DNA from: Micromonospora thermarum
GTDB lineage: Bacteria; Actinomycetota; Actinomycetes; Mycobacteriales; Micromonosporaceae
Length of the DNA: 64,000 nucleotides
Reading direction: 5' to 3'
NCBI RefSeq assembly: GCF_012034245.1
Contig: NZ_JAATEO010000008.1
Span: 62,001 to 126,000 of the forward strand
Position 1 is the first letter of the stretch; every line of letters begins with the position of its first letter. The notes beneath the pieces are model-generated. The model ran no database searches. It was not told the DNA's origin and worked only from the letters and a program-made list of their open reading frames with translations. Made by a program: the position numbers and the translations under genes. This document shows positions 8,270 to 15,310 of the stretch, in pieces.

Positions 8270-9649
8270 GTGGCGCGACGACTGATCGTTATCGGTGGCG
8301 ACGCCGCCGGCATGACGGCGGCGTCCCAGGCGCGACGCCGCCGTGGCCCCGACGAGCTGGAGATCGTCGCGTTCGAGCGGGGGCACTACACGTCGTACTC
8401 GGCGTGCGGCATCCCGTACTGGATCAGCAGCGTGGTGTCCGACCCCGAGCAGCTCATCGCCCGCGACCCGGAGACGTTCCGGAGGCAGTTCCACGTCGAC
8501 GTGCGACTGCGGCACGAGGTCACCGCCATCGACCTCGACCGACGCGAGGTCGTCGCCCGGGACCTGGAGGGCGGCGGCGAGGTCCGCGAACGGTTCGACA
8601 GCCTCATGTACGCCACCGGTGCGACACCCATCAAGCCGGACTGGGCCCGCACCGACGTGCGCGGCGTGTTCGGCGTGCAGACCCTCGACGACGGCGCCGC
8701 GCTGCGCGAGTGGCTGGACGCGGCCCCGAAGCCGCGGAGCGCCGTCGTCGTCGGCGGCGGCTACATCGGAGTCGAGATGGCCGAGGCGATCCTCCGGCGC
8801 GGGCTGTCGGTCACCCTCATCGAGCGGGCCGAGCAGCCGATGTCGACCGTGGATGCGGACATGGCCGAGCTGGTCAGCGACGCCATGCACAGCCTGGGTA
8901 TGCAGATCCGCACGGGCCTCTCGGTCACCGGGCTGGAGGAGCGGGACGGGCGGGTGTCCGCCGTGGTCACCACGGAGGAGCCGGTCCCGGCCGACGTGGT
9001 CGTCCTCGGCCTCGGCGTCCGCCCCAACGTCGGGCTGGCCGAGGCGGCCGGGCTGCCGATCGGTCCCAGCGGGGCGATCCGGACCGACCGGCGCATGCGC
9101 GTGCCCGGTGTCGAGGGCGTGTGGGCCGCCGGGGACTGCGTGGAGTCCCTGCACCGGGTCAGCGGGATGCCGGTGCACATCCCGCTGGGGACGTACGCCA
9201 ACAAGCAGGGCCGCGTCGCCGGCATCAACATCGGCGGCGGGTACGCGACGTTCCCCGGGGTGATCGGCACGTCCGTCACCAAGGTCTGCGACCTGGAGGT
9301 GGGGCGCACCGGGCTGCGCGAGCGGGACGCCGTGGCGTCCGGTTTCGAGTTCGTCTCGGTCATCGCCCAGTCCACCAGCCGGGCCGGTTACTTTCCCGGC
9401 TCCCGCCCGATGGCGGTGAAGCTGATCGCCGAGAAGCCCAGCGGGCGGCTGCTCGGTGCGCAGATCGTCGGCTGGTCGGAGGCGGCGAAGCGGATCGACG
9501 CCCTGGCCGTGGCGCTCTGGAACGAGATGACCGTGGACGACATGACTGCCCTCGACCTCGGTTACGCGCCGCCGTTCTCCCCGGTCTGGGACCCGGTGCT
9601 GATCGCCGCCCGCAAGGCGGTCGACGCCCTCGGCGCCTCGTCCGGATAG
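8270..9649 (+). CDS. FAD-dependent pyridine nucleotide-disulfide oxidoreductase, CoA-disulfide-reductase-like
   Basis: A flavoprotein of about 459 aa. The FAD-binding GGDAAGM motif is at the N-terminus, and SYSACGIPYWI carries the single active-site Cys characteristic of CoA-disulfide reductase/NADH oxidase (Nox/CoADR) enzymes. A second Rossmann motif VVGGGYIGVEMAEA binds NAD(P)H, GVWAAGDC is the second FAD site, and a C-terminal dimerisation domain follows. The likely role is NAD(P)H-dependent reduction of a low-molecular-weight disulfide or of oxygen. GTG 8270 with AGGA upstream is preferred over ATG 8261, which has no ribosome-binding site. It may be cotranscribed with the preceding GCS2 gene; a link to thiol metabolism is inference. 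Confidence 0.85.
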   Translation: MARRLIVIGGDAAGMTAASQARRRRGPDELEIVAFERGHYTSYSACGIPYWISSVVSDPEQLIARDPETFRRQFHVDVRLRHEVTAIDLDRREVVARDLEGGGEVRERFDSLMYATGATPIKPDWARTDVRGVFGVQTLDDGAALREWLDAAPKPRSAVVVGGGYIGVEMAEAILRRGLSVTLIERAEQPMSTVDADMAELVSDAMHSLGMQIRTGLSVTGLEERDGRVSAVVTTEEPVPADVVVLGLGVRPNVGLAEAAGLPIGPSGAIRTDRRMRVPGVEGVWAAGDCVESLHRVSGMPVHIPLGTYANKQGRVAGINIGGGYATFPGVIGTSVTKVCDLEVGRTGLRERDAVASGFEFVSVIAQSTSRAGYFPGSRPMAVKLIAEKPSGRLLGAQIVGWSEAAKRIDALAVALWNEMTVDDMTALDLGYAPPFSPVWDPVLIAARKAVDALGASSG

Positions 9650-9784
9650 CGGGAGGAAGGTTCCCCTGACGCTTCGTGCGTAGCAGGACCCCTTGTCTCG
9701 CAACCGGTTCTGTCGGTGGGCGCGGTTAGCGTGTGCGCGCTGTCGCAGTGCCGGTTCCCGCGCCGATCCCCCTCGGAGGCCCCC

Positions 9785-10254
9785 ATGTCCCAGGAGACGA
9801 CCTACCTCGCGAGCGGACGTACCACTGCGACGCCCCGGTCTTCTCGTGCGCCACCGCCGAGGGCGGCCGGTACGTCTTGGCCGGCGACAGCCAGTCCTCG
9901 ATCTACTGCTTCGACGCCGCCGGCACCGGGCTGTGGAAGCTCGGCACCGGCTGCGGCTCGGCGTACTCGATGCGGTACCACGACGAGCGGCTCTACGTGG
10001 TCACCACCAGCGGGCACCTGGCCTGCATCGACGCCAGCGAGCCGGCGATCCGGGCCGCCGAGGTGGTGCAGTGCGTCGAGGACCACGGGCGGCTGCGCAT
10101 CCAGGTCCTCTCCCCCGGGTACCGACGGGACTGGGCGGTGCAGTTCCCCAAGGGCATCCGGGAGGTCGGCGGGCGCTACGTCGTCACCGAGGTCCGGGAG
10201 GCGGGCCGGGGCGGCTTCCACCGCGCGTTCGGCGACATCCGCCGCCTCCGCTGA
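9785..10254 (+). pseudogene. Internally deleted WGR-domain / beta-propeller protein
   Basis: A good start (GGAGG then ATG 9785) opens with MSQETTYL, the N-terminus I associate with actinobacterial WGR-domain proteins. The reading frame then turns into Pro/Ser/Thr-rich nonsense. From about 9817 the adjacent frame resumes with TYHCDAPVFSCAT and LYVVTTSGHLACIDAS, and ends FHRAFGDIRRLR. That is the C-terminal propeller blade and tail of the same family. The WGR domain and most of the propeller (several hundred residues in relatives, from memory) are missing, and the junction is out of frame. It could instead be a short real protein starting at 9733 (173 aa), but that start has no ribosome-binding site. 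Confidence 0.6.
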
Positions 10255-10273
10255 CCCGGCAGCGCCCGACCGG

Positions 10274-11134
10274 TCACCGCTGGCAGGTGGGGCACCAGTA
10301 GAGGTTGCGGCCGGCGAGGGCACCCCGGCTGACCGGGGTGGCGCAGACGTGACAGGGCGCGCCGGGGCGGCGGTAGACGTACACCTCGCCGCCGTGCCGG
10401 TCGACCCGCGCGGCGCGGCCCATCGCCTCGGGCAGGTGCGCGTCGCGGACGGTGTCGATCCGACCGCGGTCGACGGCCTGGCGCATCAGCGTCACCAGGT
10501 CCGCCCAGAGCCGCTCCCAACCGGCGGGGGTGAGCTGCCGGCCCGGCATCGTCGGCGACAGGGCTTCCCGGAACAGCGCCTCGGTGACGAAGATCAGCCC
10601 GGTGCCGGCCACCACCGACTGGTCGAGCAGCAACGCCGCGAGCGGCGTCGGGCTGCGGGAGATCCGGGCATACGCCCGCTCCGGGTCGGCGTCGGCGCGC
10701 AGCGGATCCGGGCCGAGCCGCCCGCGCAGCGCGGCCACCTCCGGCGGGGTGAGCAGCTCGCAGGCGGTGGGGCCGCGCAGGTCCAGCCAGTGCCGGTCGA
10801 CCGACGACTCCAGCTCGGCGCGTCTACCGCCGCGCCGCGACCTGGAGCCGTCGCTAGCGAGCCGCAGCCGGATCTGGCCGACCGGTTCCGGGGGCTCGCC
10901 GGCCCCGTCGGTGACCTTGCCGTACAGGCCGAGGTGGACGTGGAGGGTCAGCTCGCCCGCGTAGTGGTGCAGCAGGTGCTTGCCGTACGCCTCGGTGCTC
11001 TCCAGGACGGACCCGGTGAGCCGCGCGGCGCCCTCGGCGAAGCGGCCCTGGGGGCTCGCCGCGTGCACCTTGTCCCCGGCGAAGAGCTCGGCGTGCCGGG
11101 CCGCCAGGCGGTGGATGGTGTGTCCCTCTGGCAC
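10274..11134 (-). CDS. nei: Endonuclease VIII / Fpg-Nei family DNA glycosylase
   Basis: A base-excision repair glycosylase/AP lyase of 286 aa, closest in my memory to mycobacterial Nei1. Pro2 (catalytic N-terminal amine) and Glu3 are in the GTG-initiated MPEGHTIHR. HVHLGLYGK, a helix-two-turn-helix (LLDQSVVAGTGLIF) and a C-terminal zinc finger (CHVCATP...YWCPTCQR) are intact. Between RLRL and DLRGPT the protein carries about 18 residues more than mycobacterial Nei1, a Ser/Arg-rich stretch encoded by a palindromic DNA element (10802-10856). The GTG start and its upstream sequence lie inside a 36-bp repeat duplicated at 13319-13354, so its upstream region now comes from an inserted element. Confidence 0.9.
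   Translation of the reverse strand: MPEGHTIHRLAARHAELFAGDKVHAASPQGRFAEGAARLTGSVLESTEAYGKHLLHHYAGELTLHVHLGLYGKVTDGAGEPPEPVGQIRLRLASDGSRSRRGGRRAELESSVDRHWLDLRGPTACELLTPPEVAALRGRLGPDPLRADADPERAYARISRSPTPLAALLLDQSVVAGTGLIFVTEALFREALSPTMPGRQLTPAGWERLWADLVTLMRQAVDRGRIDTVRDAHLPEAMGRAARVDRHGGEVYVYRRPGAPCHVCATPVSRGALAGRNLYWCPTCQR
10802..10856. repeat. Palindromic element inserted in frame in nei
   Basis: The arms CGACGACTCCAGCTCG-GCGCG (10802 on) and its imperfect complement (ending about 10855) can form a long hairpin with a short loop around GTCTACC. A separate perfect 10-bp palindrome TCGCTAGCGA (10851-10860) abuts it. The length, about 54 bp, matches the roughly 18 extra residues in Nei, so the element appears to have been inserted in frame. 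It is reminiscent of REP/RPE-type palindromes that are tolerated in coding regions. Confidence 0.55.
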
Positions 11135-11148
11135 GGCGGCAAGGGTAG
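11113..11148 (-). repeat. Left direct repeat (att-like), overlaps nei start
   Basis: GGATGGTGTGTCCCTCTGG and the following bases match the copy at 13319-13354 with two mismatches (11136 and 11143). On the minus strand it contains 14 bp upstream of nei, the GTG start and the codons for PEGHTI. This is the functional copy. Confidence 0.8.
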
Positions 11149-11158
11149 TCAGCCGTGC

Positions 11159-11353
11159 TCACGTCTGCCATGTCAACTGCTCGAACGGCACCGTTGGCCA
11201 CCCCGGGCGCGCATGACCATCTATGACACAGGTGGGGCCGGGGTGGGGCCGGAGACCTGTTGTTCCAGGGCGTCCGTTCAAAACCTGCGTGATGACCGAT
11301 GCCGCCAGCGTCCCAAGGACACCAAGCGCCGCGACGACGAGCACCGCCCACAC
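11159..11353 (-). pseudogene. Possible remnant of a membrane-anchored protein
   Basis: A GTG at 11353 opens WAVLVVAALGVLGTL...ITQVLNGR, a single clean transmembrane helix followed by a short polar junction. This looks like the N-terminus of actinobacterial proteins that continue with a charged cytoplasmic helix. Here the sequence passes into Pro/Gly-rich residues and stops about 33 codons later, next to the left repeat. There is no obvious ribosome-binding site. It is either truncated by deletion or a chance ORF. The in-frame start at 11584 gives a longer but non-protein-like N-terminus. Confidence 0.25.
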
Positions 11354-12000
11354 GGGCGTACCGGACGACTGCCGGCATCCTCCAACGGTGGCGCAACCTC
11401 GGCCACCCTTCGCGGGCACGAGCCGCAGGTATCCCGGGCCCGGCCTTGCTGGTGGGCGGCCTCCGGACGTGGGAGCGTTCCCGGTTTCGGCGTTGTGAAC
11501 GAGAGGTAAAGGGCCCGGCGAATTGGAGTCAGTCCAAAACTGCAAGTTACTCACTGGTACGCGCCGACTGCACCACGTGACCACTCCTCACGTCTGAGGA
11601 AGTCGGTCGATGAATGCGCAGGTCAGCGGCCTAATTGGACGCCAGAGCTACGAGCGCTTCATCCACCGACCTGATTAGAACGTGTGTCCAGAAGCTGGAC
11701 GATCGATTTAGGCACATCCCACGATGCGGAACATGAAGGGGGTCGATGCAGGGGGCCGCTGTTGCCGCAAGATCAGTGTCGTCTGGTCGCCTAAACTCTG
11801 ATCTCGGCACGTCAGAGCGAGGTGCCTGCGCAAGTAGACAGACCCCGAGCACGGACGTCCGTGACCGTAGGTCTGGACGCCGAGCCGGGGTCCGTTCTCA
11901 TTGCGAGTGAGGCGGCTACGGTAACAGGCTTCCGTCGTCCCGTGTGGGCGATTGGTCCTTCTCGGCGTTTGGCGCAAACGTTTATGAGGAGGGTTGCCTT
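11354..12000. other. Gene-poor part of the inserted element
   Basis: I find no convincing protein gene. The stretch is less GC-rich than its surroundings. It contains an imperfect inverted repeat: GTCGGTCGATGAA at 11602-11614 against TTCATCCACCGAC at 11658-11670, with one mismatch and the complementarity continuing inwards. This could be a structured RNA, a terminator or a recombination-related site. The last 20 bases form the strong leader and ribosome-binding site of the 53-aa gene. Confidence 0.4.
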
Positions 12001-12162
12001 ATGGCAGTCGGCAGGAAGGCACGGACGGGCGAGCGCTGCCCGGAGAGCGGTGTGTGGAAGGTCGTCGGCTACCCGACGACGACCGCGCCCATCGCGGTGA
12101 ACAACGTCATGCCGCCGTACAACGGTCAGGCCGTGACGTGGGAGCTCATCCGCCTCGCGTGA
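12001..12162 (+). CDS. 53-aa protein with TGERCPESG motif, function unknown
   Basis: ATG 12001 sits 8 bases after a very strong GAGGAGGG ribosome-binding site, and the gene ends just before a near-perfect terminator hairpin, so it is almost certainly real. The protein begins MAVGRKARTGERCPESGVW, continues with TTTAPIAVNNVMPPYNGQ and ends VTWELIRLA. The pattern (K/R)xGExCPxSGxW followed by a Pro-rich loop recurs, from memory, in small hypothetical proteins of many bacteria and resembles YjzC-like sequences. A single Cys is insufficient for a zinc knuckle unless it dimerises. It may be cargo of the inserted element. Confidence 0.8.
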   Translation: MAVGRKARTGERCPESGVWKVVGYPTTTAPIAVNNVMPPYNGQAVTWELIRLA

Positions 12163-12173
12163 TGAGCAGGTGA

Positions 12174-12210
12174 CTTGGGGCCGTCTACCTTGCCGGTAGG
12201 CGGCCCCAAG
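12174..12210 (+). terminator. Terminator hairpin after the 53-aa gene
   Basis: CTTGGGGCCGTCTACC and GGTAGGCGGCCCCAAG pair over 16 bp with one mismatch around a TTGCC loop, 11 bp after the stop codon. It also lies 19 bp beyond the stop of the convergent DUF6907-like gene, so it probably serves both. Confidence 0.85.
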
Positions 12211-12229
12211 TGCTGGCGCGGCGTACGCC

Positions 12230-12760
12230 CTACGTCCAGCGCCCGCCGTTAGGCCTCGCCCCGGCCAGATCCAGGAGGTTGGCCAGGCGGTACCGCAGCA
12301 CCCGCGTCTGCCCGACCGACAGGACCAGGCTGGCTGCGGCGCCGCCCTGCACGCTGGTCAGGCGGACCATCGGCTCAGCGGCCGGGTGCAGGGCTTGCAC
12401 CAGGGCCACGTCAACGATGAACGCCTCCGGCCGGTTGGTGTCCACGCGGCGGGCGCGGGAGCGGTGCTGGTCGCGGCGCTGGCATTCGTCCCGGTCGCAC
12501 CAGCGCGGGTGGCTCAGCTCGGCCGGCTCGTCGGCAAGGGTGCCGGTCGGGAACACGTGCACGTAACCGCAGGGCCGGTCAACGTCCGGTGCCATGCCGA
12601 CCGGGTGGGCGTCCATCCCGGCTCGGGCGACCACGGCGGTTACGTGGATGACGTGCCCGGTGCAGGTGTACGCGCAGGCGTCCAGGGAGTCGGCGGTGTA
12701 CAGCTCGATGCGGACCGTCGCAGGTTCTCCGCAGAGGGGTGGGGTCGGTAGGGTTCGCAC
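12230..12760 (-). CDS. DUF6907-like protein of integrative elements
   Basis: A 176-aa protein read from GTG 12760, which follows AGGAGG at ideal spacing; the longer ATG 12838 start lacks one. The central HPRWCDRDECQRRDQH gives a His/Cys cluster that may bind metal. The C-terminal half (VDVALVQALH...VRLTSVQGG...LSVGQTRVLRYRLANLLDLA) has the strand-plus-helix pattern I associate with DUF6907-type proteins common on actinomycete plasmids and integrative elements. The biochemical function is unknown. It is divergent from the GntR gene across a shared operator region and is likely repressed by it. Confidence 0.7.
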   Translation of the reverse strand: MRTLPTPPLCGEPATVRIELYTADSLDACAYTCTGHVIHVTAVVARAGMDAHPVGMAPDVDRPCGYVHVFPTGTLADEPAELSHPRWCDRDECQRRDQHRSRARRVDTNRPEAFIVDVALVQALHPAAEPMVRLTSVQGGAAASLVLSVGQTRVLRYRLANLLDLAGARPNGGRWT

Positions 12761-12843
12761 GGGTCGCCTCCTAGCTAGGCGATCAAGGCCCTCGGTCGGC
12801 GTGGCTGCGCTGGCCGGGGGCCGCCTTGTTCTGGCCATGACAA

Positions 12844-12919
12844 ACGTACAGTCGATGTACGTCTAGAAACTAGACGTCTAGGTACTGGACAACCCCGAAC
12901 ACGTACAGATCATGTGCGT
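12844..12919. promoter_or_regulatory. Twin operators plus overlapping palindromes between divergent genes
   Basis: Two sites of the form ACGTACA-N5-TGTACGT are present: a perfect one at 12844-12862 and one with a single mismatch at 12901-12919. Between them lie ACGTCTAG-AAA-CTAGACGT (12859-12877) and the palindrome CTAGACGTCTAG (12870-12881). The arrangement fits a dimeric GntR-type repressor controlling both the DUF6907-like gene and its own gene. The second site lies within 20-35 bp of the GntR start. Confidence 0.7.
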
Positions 12920-12935
12920 GCTTACGCTCGCGCCC

Positions 12936-13166
12936 ATGACGAGCCCGCTCCACAACGTGCCGCTCTACCGGCAGTTGGCGGACCTGCTCGCCAAGGAGAT
13001 CGAAGAGGGCAAGCTGCGCCCCGGCCAGCCGTTGCCGAGCGAGCTCCACTTGCAGCAGACCTACGGCGTGGCCCGAGGAACCGTGCGGATGGCCATGCGT
13101 GAGCTGCGCGAGCGCGGCCTGGTCGTCACCGTGCACGCGCGGGGAACCTTCGTCGCCGAGCAGTAG
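12936..13166 (+). CDS. Short GntR-family transcriptional regulator (DNA-binding domain only)
   Basis: A 76-aa protein consisting of the GntR winged helix-turn-helix: PLYRQLADLLAKEI, LPSELHLQQTYGVARGTVRMAMRELRERGLV and the wing GTFVAEQ. No effector-binding domain (UTRA or FCD) follows; a terminator hairpin comes 7 bp after the stop. Such minimal GntR repressors are typical of actinomycete plasmids and integrative elements (compare KorSA-like regulators). ATG 12936 gives a normal N-terminus; the upstream ATG 12912 lies in the operator. No ribosome-binding site precedes 12936, so the transcript may be leaderless. Confidence 0.85.
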   Translation: MTSPLHNVPLYRQLADLLAKEIEEGKLRPGQPLPSELHLQQTYGVARGTVRMAMRELRERGLVVTVHARGTFVAEQ

Positions 13167-13172
13167 CCACTG

Positions 13173-13200
13173 AGCCCTGCCGCCACACCCGCGCAGGGCT
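13173..13200 (+). terminator. Terminator after the GntR gene
   Basis: AGCCCTGC and GCAGGGCT form a perfect 8-bp stem around a 12-nt loop, 7 bp after the GntR stop codon. Confidence 0.65.
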
Positions 13201-13318
13201 GACCACGGCTAACGCGGTGGGGCCGGGGCGCGGCCGGGCAGGGTCGTCGGTCAGCCAGCGAAGGCGTATCAGCAGGTAGGGGCGGAGATGCCGCCCGCTC
13301 TGCTGGCCCCTGCCCCAC

Positions 13319-13354
13319 GGATGGTGTGTCCCTCTGGCACGACGGCAACGGTAG
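13319..13354 (-). repeat. Right direct repeat (att-like), orphan nei start
   Basis: A copy of 11113-11148 with two mismatches. On the minus strand it reads GTG-PEGHTI and then runs into Arg/Gly-rich sequence and a stop, so it is a dead fragment of nei. The DNA to its right is presumably the original upstream region of nei, leading to the divergent gene at 13481. Confidence 0.8.
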
Positions 13355-13480
13355 CCCCGCCCACCGGCACCCCCGGACGGGGTGGGTGTCGCGATCGTCA
13401 CCTCTGGGTACGTCTCCATCGTTACCGCGCGGGCGCCACCCGCTCCACCGGCCGCCAGCGCATTCATCAGGAGGTGTGTT

Positions 13481-14173
13481 GTGGTCAGAATTCCTTCCCT
13501 CTCGCGCCGGACGGAACCGGCGCCCGACGACACCACCGGCCGCACGGGCGAGGCGACCGCCACCCGCGACGGCGCCGCCGACGGCACGGCGCGGACCGCC
13601 CGTCCGGTCGTGACCGACCGGAGCGACGAGCGGACGACGTACCGCGGCACGGGGACGCCCGCCGACACCCGGGACACCGACGCCACGCGCCGGGCCGCCA
13701 CCGCACGTACGCCGATCGCGGACGCCAGCCAGGAACGGACGCTCGACGGCCGCACCGTCGACCTGGACCGGGACGCCGCCGCGGCGCGCGCCGACCGGGA
13801 CCGCGACGGTGTGCCCGACCGGGCGGAGCGGCCGGTGGTCACCGGCCCGAAGCCCCGGTCCAGCCTGCTCGCCACGCTCGGCCTGATCGCCGGCGTGGCC
13901 GGCGTGCTGTTCGTGCTGACCGGCGCCCTGGCCGGGTACGGGATCGGGCTCGGCGCCGTCGGCGCGGTCCTCGCCGTTCTCGGCCTGGTCGCGACCCGAC
14001 GGCGGCACGTCGCCGGGACGACCGACGCGCTGCTGGGCGTCGCCGCCGGTCTCGGCGCCGTGGTCCTAGGCGTGGTCGCGATGACCGGCCAGTTCGACTG
14101 GCCGACCACCGACGGCGACTGGGTGGCGCGCTTCCGGGAGTGGCTCGACTCACAGTTTGTGGACCGCTTCTAG
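13481..14173 (+). CDS. Membrane protein with charged N-terminal region and C-terminal transmembrane helices
   Basis: A 230-aa protein from GTG 13481, which follows AGGAGGTG; the ORF extension to 13382 is unlikely. About 130 residues are Thr/Arg/Asp-rich and low-complexity, including DRDRDGVPDRAE, which resembles a thrombospondin type-3 or EF-like calcium motif. Three hydrophobic segments follow (LLATLGLIAGVAGVLFVLTGALAGYGIGLGAVGAVLAVLGLV, split by a GYG turn, and ALLGVAAGLGAVVLGVVAMT), then a polar tail ending in WLDSQFVDRF. The function is unknown. It is divergent from nei if the inserted element is ignored. Confidence 0.75.
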   Translation: MVRIPSLSRRTEPAPDDTTGRTGEATATRDGAADGTARTARPVVTDRSDERTTYRGTGTPADTRDTDATRRAATARTPIADASQERTLDGRTVDLDRDAAAARADRDRDGVPDRAERPVVTGPKPRSSLLATLGLIAGVAGVLFVLTGALAGYGIGLGAVGAVLAVLGLVATRRRHVAGTTDALLGVAAGLGAVVLGVVAMTGQFDWPTTDGDWVARFREWLDSQFVDRF

Positions 14174-14488
14174 CGGGCACTGTCCGGCTCGCCGGCGGTG
14201 CGCCGGCGACGCCGGTGGTGCACCGGCACAGCCCGACCAGCCTGGTGGTTCACCAGCCGGGCACACCCTGATTCGGGGGCGGCGATTCGCCGCCCCCGAA
14301 GTGTTTCCGCGCTCGTGGCGCGGTCGCGCAATGAAACGCTGCCTACCCTCGACTACACGCAACGATTCGACGTCCTGTGCAACTTCCTGCGGTGGATCCC
14401 GTCGGCCGGCGCCGCATACCGTTGAGCCAACGGCGCCAGCCCGCGGGCCGAAGGTGGCCGGGCGCGCCCGACCCCTGGGAGCAGGACA
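14174..14488. other. Intergenic region before ddaH
   Basis: About 315 bp without a gene. It contains one strong terminator hairpin (14272-14300) for the preceding gene and, downstream, the presumed ddaH promoter. I see no clear -10/-35 pair or operator. Confidence 0.5.
14272..14300 (+). terminator. Terminator hairpin
   Basis: TTCGGGGGCGGCG-ATT-CGCCGCCCCCGAA is a perfect 13-bp stem with a 3-nt loop, about 100 bp after the membrane protein gene. Confidence 0.8.
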
Positions 14489-15310
14489 ATGACGATGGAC
14501 GCCACCAGCCAGCGCTTCCTGATGTGCCGGCCGACGTACTTCGCCGTCGACTACGCGATCAACCCGTGGATGGACCCGACCGCGCCGGTGGACGCCGACC
14601 TGGCGATCCGGCAGTGGGAGCGGCTGCGTCAGATCTACCGGGACCTGGGCCACACCGTCGAGGAGATCACTCCGGTGCCGGGCCTGCCCGACATGGTCTT
14701 CGCCGCCAACGGCGGCACGGTGATCGACGGCAAGGCCATGGCCGTGCAGTTCCGCGACCCGCAGCGCGCCGACGAGGCGCCCGCGTACCGGGCCTGGTTC
14801 GAGAGCGCCGGCTTCGAGATGTACGACCCGAAGCACGTCAACGAGGGTGAGGGCGACGTCCTGCTGGTCGGCGACCATCTGCTCGCCGGCACCGGGTTCC
14901 GTACCGCCCACGCCTCGCACGCCCAGCTCCAGGAGGTCTTCGGCTACCCGGTGATCACCATGCAGCTGGTCGACCCGCGCTTCTACCACCTGGACACCGC
15001 GCTGACCGTGCTCGACGAGCGGACGGTCGCGTACCTGCCGGAGGCCTTCTCCCCCGGCAGCCAGGCCGTGCTGCGCCGGCTCTTCCCGGACGCGGTCCAC
15101 GCCACCATGGCCGACGCCGAGGTGCTGGGCCTCAACGCGGTGAGCGACGGCCGGCACGTCGTGCTGCCGGCGCAGGCCACCGGCCTGGCGGCCAAGCTGC
15201 GGGACCGGGGCTACGAGACGATCGGTGTCGACCTGTCCGAGCTGCGCAAGGCCGGCGGCGGACCGAAGTGCTGCACGTTGCGACTCCGTCAGGGAAAGGC
15301 GAGCAAGTGA
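14489..15310 (+). CDS. ddaH: Dimethylarginine dimethylaminohydrolase
   Basis: A 273-aa amidinotransferase-fold enzyme that hydrolyses N-methylated arginines (or arginine itself) to citrulline. The catalytic Cys is in GGGPKCCTLRL near the C-terminus and the catalytic His in FYHLDTAL. DMVFAANGG and EGEGDVLLVG are the substrate-binding blocks. The ATG follows GGAGCAGG. Its stop overlaps the GTG start of rocD (GTGA), so the two are translationally coupled. This fits an arginine-to-ornithine/glutamate catabolic unit, although the step joining citrulline to ornithine is not encoded here. Confidence 0.92.
   Translation: MTMDATSQRFLMCRPTYFAVDYAINPWMDPTAPVDADLAIRQWERLRQIYRDLGHTVEEITPVPGLPDMVFAANGGTVIDGKAMAVQFRDPQRADEAPAYRAWFESAGFEMYDPKHVNEGEGDVLLVGDHLLAGTGFRTAHASHAQLQEVFGYPVITMQLVDPRFYHLDTALTVLDERTVAYLPEAFSPGSQAVLRRLFPDAVHATMADAEVLGLNAVSDGRHVVLPAQATGLAAKLRDRGYETIGVDLSELRKAGGGPKCCTLRLRQGKASK

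Larger units (their letters stand above)
11113..13354. mobile_element. 2.2-kb integrated element at the 5' end of nei (integrase-less or decayed)
   Basis: The segment is bounded by direct repeats 11113-11148 and 13319-13354 (34 of 36 bases identical, the first 23 identical). The left repeat includes the nei start codon and first codons. The right copy is an orphan nei start that runs into unrelated sequence. Inside are a possible membrane-protein remnant, a 53-aa protein, a DUF6907-like protein and a short GntR repressor with twin operators. This is cargo typical of actinomycete integrative elements. I see no integrase, excisionase, Rep or Tra gene, so it is either a deletion remnant or a minimal element mobilised in trans. 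Base composition around 11500-12000 is visibly less GC-rich than the surroundings. Confidence 0.65.

Noticed and set aside
11602-11670. Imperfect inverted repeat considered as a tRNA or attachment site
   Set aside because: It lacks tRNA arms and a CCA-proximal T-loop, and it is not duplicated in the window.
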